Shown: positions 9,103 to 16,240 of the stretch, in pieces
Layout: each line of letters starts with the position of its first letter
How positions within the stretch are numbered: position 1 is the stretch's first letter
Origin: JAPOXR01 sp965219635
Lineage (GTDB): Bacteria > Pseudomonadota > Alphaproteobacteria > Rhodobacterales > Rhodobacteraceae
DNA length: 64,000 nucleotides
NCBI GenBank assembly: GCA_965219635.1
Contig: OZ244783.1
Location: 1,984,001 to 2,048,000 of the forward strand
Reading direction: 5' to 3'
The notes under the pieces: model-generated
The model's database searches: none
The model's input: only the letters and a program-made list of their open reading frames with translations
What the model was told of the DNA's origin: nothing
Made by a program: the position numbers and the translations under genes

Positions 9103-9581
9103 TGCTCAACACCCCTCTTGCGAATGCCAGGGGCGGACCAAGCGCGATAAAGGAACACGGAAAGGAGAACTGCCACTCCAACGACGATGGAGGCGAACCC
9201 GAAGGCTACAGGCGTGCCTGACACCGGTGCCCTGCCCCCAAGATTGGCGATGAAGACTTCCCATGCCCCCACGAGCACGACGGCAAGGATCACCACCTTG
9301 ATGCAATTGATTGCCAACTGGACGATCCATTGAAACCTGTCTGCGACCATGCCCCTCAAGCCGGTGATGCCAATGTGCTGACCATCCCTGACCGCCAGAA
9401 ATGCACCCAGAAATGTCGTCCACAGAAAAGCGAAGCGGGAAAGTTCTTCAGCGGCCGGCACACCCGTCGAAAATACGAACCGCAGAACAACATTGAGAAA
9501 TATCAGCGCAAACATGAACAGCAGCGCAGCCGACAGTAAGATTGAGACATACTTGTCGAATACCATTCCTGCACGTTCCAT
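9099..9581 (-). CDS. TRAP transporter small permease (DctQ type), system 2
   Basis: A 160-aa four-helix membrane protein with the DctQ core (ELSRFAFLWTTFLGAFLAVRDGQHIGI). It lies 20 bp after the GMC oxidoreductase gene and overlaps dctM2 by 4 bp. It is the small subunit of the second TRAP system, bridging the periplasmic binding protein and the large permease. Confidence 0.92.
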   Translation of the reverse strand: MERAGMVFDKYVSILLSAALLFMFALIFLNVVLRFVFSTGVPAAEELSRFAFLWTTFLGAFLAVRDGQHIGITGLRGMVADRFQWIVQLAINCIKVVILAVVLVGAWEVFIANLGGRAPVSGTPVAFGFASIVVGVAVLLSVFLYRAWSAPGIRKRGVEQ

Positions 9582-9601
9582 TCAGAACTTCCTCCCTTCA
9601 T

Positions 9602-11212
9602 TCACGAGGCGCGAATGCACTCCGAAATCCGCTCTGCAATCATCGCTGTCGCCGCATTCGTGTTCCCGGAAACGATCGTCGGCATGATGGACGCATCAGC
9701 AATCCATAGCCGTTCGACTCCGTTTACCCGGCCCTTGGACGAAACGACCGCAGTGGCATCCGACCCCATCCGGCAAGTACCCACCGGATGATATACGGTA
9801 GTTGCAGCACCTCGAACAAAGTCCAGTATATCATCATCGCCCTGAATGTCCGGGCCTGGAGCGAATTCCCTGGCATGAAGGCTGTCCCTGAAACTTGGAG
9901 CCTCAAAGATCCGGCGAACATACCGCACGCCGGCGACCATCATTTCCTGGTCTTCCGGGTGCGACAGGTAGTTGGGGTCAATCAATGGCGCGTCCATGTG
10001 GTTGGAAGATTGCAAGGCAACCTCACCCGTGCTCTTGGGTGCAAGCTGACAGACGTTGGCAGTCACGGCGGAGAACGGGTAGAAATCCCATCCCGGCCCC
10101 TTCAGTGCCAGGGGCAGAAAGTGGACCTGCATTGAGGGCCGTGCACGACCGCTGGGCGAAAAGAAAGCTCCGGCATAGGCACCCCCCACAGATATTGGGC
10201 CACTGCGGGTCAGCGCATACGTCATGCAATGCCCAAGTAGCCGCCAAGGGCGGCGGAAATCGCTGTTTATGGTTACTGCCGGCTTGACCCGCGCCATCAC
10301 GCGCACGCCGAGGTGATCCTGGAGGTTCTGCCCGACACCAGGAGCGTCCAGGCGAACCTCAATCCCGTGCCGCTTGAGGTGGCTTGCCCGGCCGACTCCT
10401 GACAGCATCAAAATCTGCGGGCTGTTGATGGCACCTGCTGCGAGCACAACACCCCGCTGGCAGCGCAATTCATGCGTGGCGCCATCCCGATGAAGCAGGA
10501 TACCGGTTGCGGCGTTTCCACGATCCAGAAGGATCTTCTGGACGTGTGAATTCGTCAAAACCTGCAGGTTCCGGCGTTGCCCTGCACGTCTCAAATAGGC
10601 CTTGACCGCGTTGACCCGCAGGCCGTTTGCCGCAGTAACGAGATAGCTTCCAGCGGTATGCCGGTCAGCAATCGCCATCCCGTTCTGGCGTTGCAATCCC
10701 ATTGTCTCGGCGGCAGAAACAAAGGCGTCGACAGCAACGCTTCTAGCTTTAGGGGTCGTCAACGGAATACGTCCGGCTGTACCCAGCCGTTCATCAACAT
10801 CGGTTTCCGCCGCTTCAAGTTTCCGGAAGTAGGGCTGAACGTTGTCCCACGCCCACATCGAGTCATTGGTCACGCTCGCCCATTCGTCAAAATCGGTGTC
10901 GCAACCCCGGACCCAGATCATGCCATTGATCGAACTGCTTCCGCCGAGCACCTTTCCGCGGGGCCAATAGATGCTTCGCGCATTCAGATGGTCCTGAGGA
11001 CGTGTATGGTATCCCCAGTTTAGTTTCCGGTTGTGCATCAACTTGCTGAACCCGATGGGGATATGGATCAGGGGGTTCCTGTCGCGTGGCCCCGCCTCGA
11101 TCAGTACAACCTTGACGTCTTCGTTTTCGGAGAGGCGCGCTGCGAGTATGCACCCGGCTGTTCCGCCGCCAATTACAAGGAAGTCAGGTGGGTGATCTGG
11201 AACTGCACTCAT
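9602..11212 (-). CDS. GMC family FAD-dependent oxidoreductase (choline/alcohol dehydrogenase-like)
   Basis: A 536-aa GMC oxidoreductase. FAD-binding Rossmann motif VIGGGTAGCILAARLSE near the N-terminus with the ribose-binding Glu in VVLIEAG, the GMC signature 1 region PRGKVLGGSSSINGMIWVRG, signature 2 GAINSPQILMLSGVG, and the C-terminal catalytic block YHPVGTCRMG plus N-T-N-A-A-T. Family members oxidise alcohols (choline, polyethylene glycol, aliphatic or sugar alcohols) and pass electrons to FAD and then a quinone or oxygen. The ATG at 11212 (MSAVPDHPPD) starts just before the FAD motif. Its place inside a TRAP operon suggests that it acts on the imported ligand or its first product. Confidence 0.92.
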   Translation of the reverse strand: MSAVPDHPPDFLVIGGGTAGCILAARLSENEDVKVVLIEAGPRDRNPLIHIPIGFSKLMHNRKLNWGYHTRPQDHLNARSIYWPRGKVLGGSSSINGMIWVRGCDTDFDEWASVTNDSMWAWDNVQPYFRKLEAAETDVDERLGTAGRIPLTTPKARSVAVDAFVSAAETMGLQRQNGMAIADRHTAGSYLVTAANGLRVNAVKAYLRRAGQRRNLQVLTNSHVQKILLDRGNAATGILLHRDGATHELRCQRGVVLAAGAINSPQILMLSGVGRASHLKRHGIEVRLDAPGVGQNLQDHLGVRVMARVKPAVTINSDFRRPWRLLGHCMTYALTRSGPISVGGAYAGAFFSPSGRARPSMQVHFLPLALKGPGWDFYPFSAVTANVCQLAPKSTGEVALQSSNHMDAPLIDPNYLSHPEDQEMMVAGVRYVRRIFEAPSFRDSLHAREFAPGPDIQGDDDILDFVRGAATTVYHPVGTCRMGSDATAVVSSKGRVNGVERLWIADASIMPTIVSGNTNAATAMIAERISECIRAS

Positions 11213-11322
11213 CAGCAATTGTGCTTTCGCCACCCTCAAGCAACAAGAAGGATCACCACTCAGGCATTCCCAAGAGCTAATACGTTAGCACAAAGTCTGA
11301 AAGAACTGATCGCCTGTTCGAA

Positions 11323-11356
11323 GAGCCAGAGCGGTGGCTCCCGGCAGATGCCGGGA
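11323..11356 (-). other. Paired hairpins downstream of dctP2
   Basis: Two adjoining inverted repeats lie in the 172-bp gap between dctP2 and the GMC gene: TCCCGGCA/TGCCGGGA at 11339-11356 (8-bp stem, 2-nt loop) and GAGCCA/TGGCTC at 11323-11340, which share two bases and so may be alternative structures. There is no T-run. They probably protect the dctP message or reduce read-through into the rest of the operon. Confidence 0.5.
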
Positions 11357-11384
11357 ACCACAAAGTTACAGCGTGAAGCATCAA

Positions 11385-12383
11385 TTACTGGACTGACTGC
11401 ACGCGCGCCAGGACATCGGGGTCCATATTGCCGGTGAACTGGCTCCAAATCCCCATGGCCGCCTCGCGCCACTGAGCGAACTCTTCATCAGTTGGCGTGT
11501 AGAATTCGATTCTCGAGCTCAACTCTTCAGTAATGCGGGCGATATCGGCACGGTCGGCAGCGTTTGCGATCTCAAGCGCTTCGTCCGAAGCTGTCTGTAC
11601 GATCTCCTTTAGCTCATCCGACAGGCCATCCCATGTATCCGCGTTGATCTGTGCTACATGGACAGTCATCAGGGTGTCTGTGAATGTCCCGTGGCGGATC
11701 ATCTTGTCAAAGCCGAAGCCGAGGATTGCCTGCGGCTGCAACTGCAGGCCATCGGCGATGCCCTGTTCGATGGAAACGAATGTCTCGCTCCATGACATCG
11801 GGACGGGCGAAGCACCCCAGCTTGACAACAGTGCCTGATCAATCGGGTTTGCAAGCATGCGGAATTTCATGCCCTGCACATCACCCGGCGACTTGAGCTG
11901 ACGCTTGGTATTGATAAGCACGCGAAATCCGCCCACTTCGATATGGCCGAGGACCACCGTGTTGGCTTCGTCGCGCATCTTCCCTGCGATGTACTCTTGG
12001 ATCATGGGGTCGTTGAAGGCAGCCTGGGCGCCATCGGCGGACTTGAACACATACGGCAGGTCGCCCCAGCTATAAGCGTCGCTGACGATGCTCATGTTGC
12101 TTGATGCGTTGCTTCCCATATGGATCGTCCCCGAACCCATTCCACGGAGAATTTGTTCATCTCCGCCGAGTTGTCCGCTCGGGAATACCTGGAGCTCTAG
12201 GGCGCCGCCGGCACGTTCATTGACGCGGTTCGCCAGCTCTTCCCAATAGATGTAGACCGACTGCCCGGGGTTGCTTGAATGCGCAACACGGAGCGTTTCT
12301 GCGCTCGCAAGATTTGCGCTGCCGAAGCTCACCGCAACCAGGCCGGCTGCCGCTGCTGCAATTGCTTTCTTTGACAGAATCAT
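11385..12383 (-). CDS. TRAP transporter substrate-binding protein (DctP type), system 2
   Basis: A 332-aa periplasmic binding protein. The frame is open further upstream, but the ATG at 12383 (MILSKKAIAAAAAG) is clearly the start: it is preceded by AAAAGGAGG at good spacing and begins a normal signal peptide cleaved near ANLASAE. DctP features include FPSGQLGGDEQILRGMGSG and the ligand-binding Arg in MKFRMLANPIDQ. It is the first gene of TRAP operon 2 and sits 44 bp downstream of a strong candidate operator. The ligand is unknown; the co-transcribed GMC oxidoreductase hints at a hydroxylated acid or polyol. Confidence 0.93.
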   Translation of the reverse strand: MILSKKAIAAAAAGLVAVSFGSANLASAETLRVAHSSNPGQSVYIYWEELANRVNERAGGALELQVFPSGQLGGDEQILRGMGSGTIHMGSNASSNMSIVSDAYSWGDLPYVFKSADGAQAAFNDPMIQEYIAGKMRDEANTVVLGHIEVGGFRVLINTKRQLKSPGDVQGMKFRMLANPIDQALLSSWGASPVPMSWSETFVSIEQGIADGLQLQPQAILGFGFDKMIRHGTFTDTLMTVHVAQINADTWDGLSDELKEIVQTASDEALEIANAADRADIARITEELSSRIEFYTPTDEEFAQWREAAMGIWSQFTGNMDPDVLARVQSVQ

Positions 12384-12404
12384 TGGTTCCTCCTTTTGAC
12401 TTCC

Positions 12405-12442
12405 TTCATACTGCCGACAAGAAAAGTGATTGTCAACAATCA
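12405..12442 (-). promoter_or_regulatory. Putative GntR operator and promoter of TRAP operon 2
   Basis: TGATTGT-CA-ACAATCA at 12427-12442 is a perfect palindrome with 7-bp arms. On the minus strand it contains a -35 TTGACA, followed 17 bp later by CAGTAT as a weak -10. This is the best-formed of the operator copies and lies directly upstream of dctP2. Confidence 0.65.
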
Positions 12443-13066
12443 TCTTTTCCGCATTTCGACAATCTCCCTTTACAAGCCTGAACACGCGTGAAGGAAGGAA
12501 AGCCTTTCCAGACTCCAACAGTCGCCAATACGCCCCTTCGGTCTCCAGCCTTAGGCAGGATTGGGTTTTGGCCCTACCGCGAAGTCCACGAACCCTGAGC
12601 ACACAACCAACAATCTGCTTCGGCTTGAAGGCCAAGTGTTCCAGCGCGGAGAGGTGCAATGGATACTGATTTGCCGTCAATGCGGCCGAGGCTCAGCCGC
12701 TTTCCTCTTTGGATCGAACTGTAGAGGGTGACATGATCCACGCTTGTACTGCGAGATTCTCCGCGGAATCCAAGGCAAGATTGTGGCGCAGTTATCTCAG
12801 TCCGGGCAGTTCCATTGCGGGACACCCGGCGGCTGCCAGCTTTCAACGACGGCGTCATTCTGCCAAAAGGCACTCTCTGCCGACCCTAAGGAGCTGCCAG
12901 CATTTTGCGGCCTTGGGCCCAGGCTGCCTACTGGTTGTTTTTGGCAAGCATGCCAGCCTTGTTCCCAATGGAGGCAGGAAGGGAAACCACTCTGCCAGCA
13001 ACTGGCAGCGCAGGTAGCGGATGCCGGGGCGCAGTTCCGGAGAAAACTTGCGCCAGAACGCGTGTC
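12443..13066. other. Intergenic region without recognisable gene
   Basis: These 624 bp lie between the TRAP 2 promoter and the 3' end of gntR. Short open frames exist on both strands, but none shows a family motif or a convincing start. Nothing else was recognised. Confidence 0.5.
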
Positions 13067-13801
13067 TCAGTCCGCTTCCTGTATCTTCCGTGTTGCGAAC
13101 TCCCGGATTTCCAGAACGCGCCGGCGTTCGAGCATCTCGGCCTCGCGGACCTTGCCTTCGGAGACCAGCGCTATGAGTTCATTCCAGGTGTCGACACTGC
13201 GCCGTCGCGAAGATCTCGCCGACAGCCCGAGCCGCGTGTATCTCGCCGTCTGCCGGGCTAGTTGAAATACGATCTGTATGATCCGCTCGTTGCGGGAATG
13301 CACAACCAGTGCTTCGTTCATTCGCGAACTGACGTTGGCGTGAACGCGCAGTGACTCTTCCGCATCGAGGTTTGCTTCAAGTTGGTCGCACCCACTGCGC
13401 AGGGTAGCGATACAGTCCTTGTCCCGGGTCTCAGCCACGCGTGAGGCGCAGTATCCCAGAAGAACGGCGCGCATCTCGAATACATTATTCACTTCGTCGA
13501 TCGTCAGGCGTGTAACCCTGGCTCCCTGACGAGGCACGATTTCGACCAGCCCTTCGTTTTCGAGTATCCGCAGTGCTTCCCGCACCGGTCCGCGGCTGAC
13601 TCCAAAACTCTCGGAGAGGCTTTGCTCGGTGATTGCCTGCCCAGGTGAAAGTTCTTCTTCGACAATTGCTTCCGAGACGTGCAGCGCGACCTGCTCTGCC
13701 AACGACATGGTCTTTCTTGCCGACTTCCGAAGAGAAGAACTGCCGAATGAAAACAGTTCGAGGGACGGTTTTTCGCCAAACAGAGGATTATTCTGCTGCA
13801 T
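13067..13801 (-). CDS. GntR family transcriptional regulator, FadR/FCD subfamily
   Basis: A 244-aa regulator. The N-terminal winged helix-turn-helix includes PGQAITEQSLSESFGVSRGP followed by VREALRILENEGLVEIVPRQGARV, the GntR signature. The C-terminal part is an FCD-type all-helical ligand domain, which usually binds a small carboxylate through a metal and His residues (for example HSRNERIIQIVFQLAR). About 30 residues precede the wHTH, so an internal start near 13708 is possible. A perfect palindrome lies 25 bp upstream of the start and similar palindromes precede the kinase gene and both TRAP operons. The simplest reading is an autoregulated local repressor whose inducer is a substrate or intermediate of this pathway. 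Confidence 0.92.
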   Translation of the reverse strand: MQQNNPLFGEKPSLELFSFGSSSLRKSARKTMSLAEQVALHVSEAIVEEELSPGQAITEQSLSESFGVSRGPVREALRILENEGLVEIVPRQGARVTRLTIDEVNNVFEMRAVLLGYCASRVAETRDKDCIATLRSGCDQLEANLDAEESLRVHANVSSRMNEALVVHSRNERIIQIVFQLARQTARYTRLGLSARSSRRRSVDTWNELIALVSEGKVREAEMLERRRVLEIREFATRKIQEAD

Positions 13802-13825
13802 CTGTGGTGTCCAAACTACACATTG

Positions 13826-13841
13826 CCATTGTCGACAATGG
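13826..13841. promoter_or_regulatory. Putative GntR operator, gntR / dapA-family intergenic region
   Basis: CCATTGT-CG-ACAATGG is a perfect 16-bp palindrome with the shared TTGT-N2-ACAA core. It lies 25 bp upstream of gntR (minus strand) and 181 bp upstream of the DapA-family gene (plus strand), so it fits autoregulation and possibly control of both genes. Confidence 0.6.
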
Positions 13842-14021
13842 AATCATTTCACGCGTCATGCAAGAACTTGGTGCAATTGCAGGACACAGCACCAATACTG
13901 GCATGGCAATTCTTGGTCTTGTGAGTGTTTACAATCTTATTGTTTACTGATAGTGCCGCACCATGCCGCTGCCCGGAACGCAGTTGGTCCCCAACAATCG
14001 ACACCGAAAAGGAACTGGCCG

Positions 14022-14912
14022 ATGAGCATGAAGGACTTCAGAGGCGCCATGCCCGCCTTGATTACACCGTTCGACGAAGACGGCAACGTCGACGTGGCAA
14101 AGCTCCATTCCTTCCTCGACTGGTTGGTTCCTCAGGTCAGCGGCCTCTATGTTGTCGGATCATATGGTTCGGGGCCAATCATGTCCGTCAGCCAGCGCAA
14201 GCAGGTGATCGACGCGGTTACAGAACGCGTAAACGGTCGTGTAGAAGTCGTGGTTCATGCCGGTGACCCGGACACGTATACGGCCATCGAATTGGCCAAG
14301 TTCGCTTCAACGCGCAAGGTCAGCGCAATAGCATCGCTCACTCCTTACTACTACCTGCATGGACGGAATGAGGTGGATGCTCACTTTCATCACTTGATTG
14401 ATGCCGTAGACGTACCGGTCTACCTCTACAACAATCCAAAATACACGAACTACTGCGTGACGCCTGAACAGATCCGCGCTTTGGCCGAACGCGGCTTGAA
14501 GGGCATGAAAGACAGCTCGGCAAACATTCAGCTGTTCTATGATCTGGTTGCTGCGACGAGCGACCTCGACGACTTCAATGTTCTGGTTGGATCGCAGACG
14601 ATATTGCTTCCGGCTCTTGTTGGCGGTGGCAAGGGATGCGTTTCGGGCCTTTCCAATCTCTACCCAAAAGTCGTGAACGGGATCTTTGATGCAGCAGAAG
14701 CAGGTGACTATGCCGGTGCACTCAAACTTCAGCGCGAAGCCAACCAACTGCGAAAGCTGACAGGCTCCGGTATCCCCGTGCCATTCTACCACGCCGCCTT
14801 GCGCTCACGCGGAATCGACATCGGGCACCCGAAGCTGCCCATGCTGCCCAAGACCGCGGCTGAGGAGGCTGAAATCTGCAAGGCATTGGAACAGTACAAA
14901 CATTTCGAGTGA
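14022..14912 (+). CDS. Dihydrodipicolinate synthase/N-acetylneuraminate lyase family protein
   Basis: A 296-aa class I aldolase-fold TIM barrel. The Schiff-base lysine is Lys163 in KGMKDSSAN and the conserved catalytic Tyr136 is in YNNP; GSYGSG around 47-51 stands for the family's substrate-carboxylate loop. The family includes DapA, N-acetylneuraminate lyase, KDG aldolase and sugar-acid dehydratases. With a KDG-type kinase and sugar-acid style transporters nearby, a catabolic keto-acid aldolase or dehydratase is more likely than lysine biosynthesis. The start at ATG 14022 (or ATG 14028) follows AAAGGA; the long upstream open frame overlaps gntR and is spurious. Confidence 0.88.
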   Translation: MSMKDFRGAMPALITPFDEDGNVDVAKLHSFLDWLVPQVSGLYVVGSYGSGPIMSVSQRKQVIDAVTERVNGRVEVVVHAGDPDTYTAIELAKFASTRKVSAIASLTPYYYLHGRNEVDAHFHHLIDAVDVPVYLYNNPKYTNYCVTPEQIRALAERGLKGMKDSSANIQLFYDLVAATSDLDDFNVLVGSQTILLPALVGGGKGCVSGLSNLYPKVVNGIFDAAEAGDYAGALKLQREANQLRKLTGSGIPVPFYHAALRSRGIDIGHPKLPMLPKTAAEEAEICKALEQYKHFE

Positions 14913-15091
14913 GTGGTGGTCAGCGCGTCAGTGGGCCGGTGCCAGTGTGTAGCTTGGGCAGCATTTCTTGCTGACTCTTAGCCACCGATAACACTGAAGT
15001 TGAAAGGCGGCGTGATCAAACCATTCGTACCGTTGCCTGCCAACGGCCCTGGCCCTTTCGTGTCTTCTTTCCTCAGGCGGCACTTGCAATC

Positions 15092-15307
15092 TCACCTGGC
15101 ACGCAGGGAGCGTAGCGGCAGTGCCTCCGTCTCCAGTGTCGAGAGATCCAGCCGTTGGGATGCATGGTCGATATCGAAACCGACCACTCGCCAGTTAGCG
15201 TCTAGGTCCACGTTCAACCCATCGGAAATTTCGCGAGTCTCCGTTCCTGGCGCCGGCCTGAATTCAATATAGAGGCTGTCGGTTTCAGGATAATAATGCA
15301 GTTTCAT
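15092..15307 (-). CDS. DUF2283 domain-containing protein
   Basis: A 71-aa protein with the DUF2283 pattern: MKLHYYPETDSLYIEFRP at the start, a central DGLNVDLDANWRVVGFDIDHAS. It has a good ribosome-binding site (AGGAAGG). The function of this family is unknown; members are often found beside small toxin-like proteins, but no partner is visible here. It stands alone, convergent with the DapA-family gene. Confidence 0.8.
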   Translation of the reverse strand: MKLHYYPETDSLYIEFRPAPGTETREISDGLNVDLDANWRVVGFDIDHASQRLDLSTLETEALPLRSLRAR

Positions 15308-16240
15308 GGTCGATCCTTCCTGAATCTTCGGTCGAAGAATGCGTTATGAGCTGGACTCTCGTGTGGTCTTGATACGGGTTGTCACCTCTATTGTCCTGCG
15401 TAACGACCAGCATTCAGTTGAGCCTGCACTGAACGCTGTTGCTTGCGCACATGCCAGCCGGCTAAGAGGCGGTGGGGGCCGCAAACTAAGGCAGCCTGGT
15501 GGTTTGATTCAGACTTGGGGTTCCAATTCCCGAAGTTTCTGACTTCCCCGTTTCCGAGTTGCGACGAGATCCTCTGGCTTCTTGCTCCATCGGAACGGTC
15601 GGGTGCCTTTGATGTTGTGGTTTCGATCTATCCTTCGATTGCCTCAATGCTCTCGTCGAGGAAGTTGAAGATGATATTCCTGGGCAGCCGCCTTCATGAG
15701 ACATAGCAATTACCGGTCGGTTGTGCCCCAGATATAGAAATGATGGCAATGAAGTGTTGACTGCGTACGGTGCCCATGCAACATGTGGCCCATGATACAG
15801 TGCACCGTCAAGTCAGTTGGACTGCAAGAAGGTTTGCGTAAGTTGCTGTGGAAGCCTTCGCAAGTAGGACCAAACTACGGCCCCAAGGCTGTCCAAACGC
15901 CTTCCAGCCTGATTCCGCATCCGGTTCAGGACTGCCACACTTTGTTCAGCGCCATTATGTCAAGTAACGGCATGGATGACGCACTCTGCCATCATCGGGA
16001 AAACCAGCAAAACCACTACGTTGGTCAGTTTGGCAGGAGAGTTGCCGAACACACCGGCCATGGTCGAAAATCCTGGGACAAAACCTGCCAGCAAAAATGC
16101 GGTTACCTGCAACCATTTTGGTGGAGGATGGATCAACCAAGCAGGCTGGAGAGCCGCGTTTCTCACATATGCCAGACAGCAAATCCTCATTGACTCAATC
16201 AACTCCAAGTAAACTTACATTGGGAGGATCATCAATTAAC
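15308..16240. other. Long intergenic region, no confident gene
   Basis: More than 900 bp with only short, unconvincing frames on both strands. A minus-strand frame at 15960-16208 has two hydrophobic stretches, and one around 15600-15700 encodes a short acidic helix-like stretch; neither has a clear ribosome-binding site or family motif. It may hold decayed genes and the promoter of the outer-membrane protein gene. Confidence 0.45.

Noticed and set aside
12574..13265. Several overlapping frames of 99-173 aa in the gap before gntR
   Set aside because: They overlap each other and the 3' end of gntR and have no recognisable domain.
15960..16208. An 82-aa minus-strand frame with two hydrophobic stretches
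   Set aside because: No ribosome-binding site, no family and no partner; it overlaps the leader of the outer-membrane protein gene. Membrane-like stretches of this length arise by chance.
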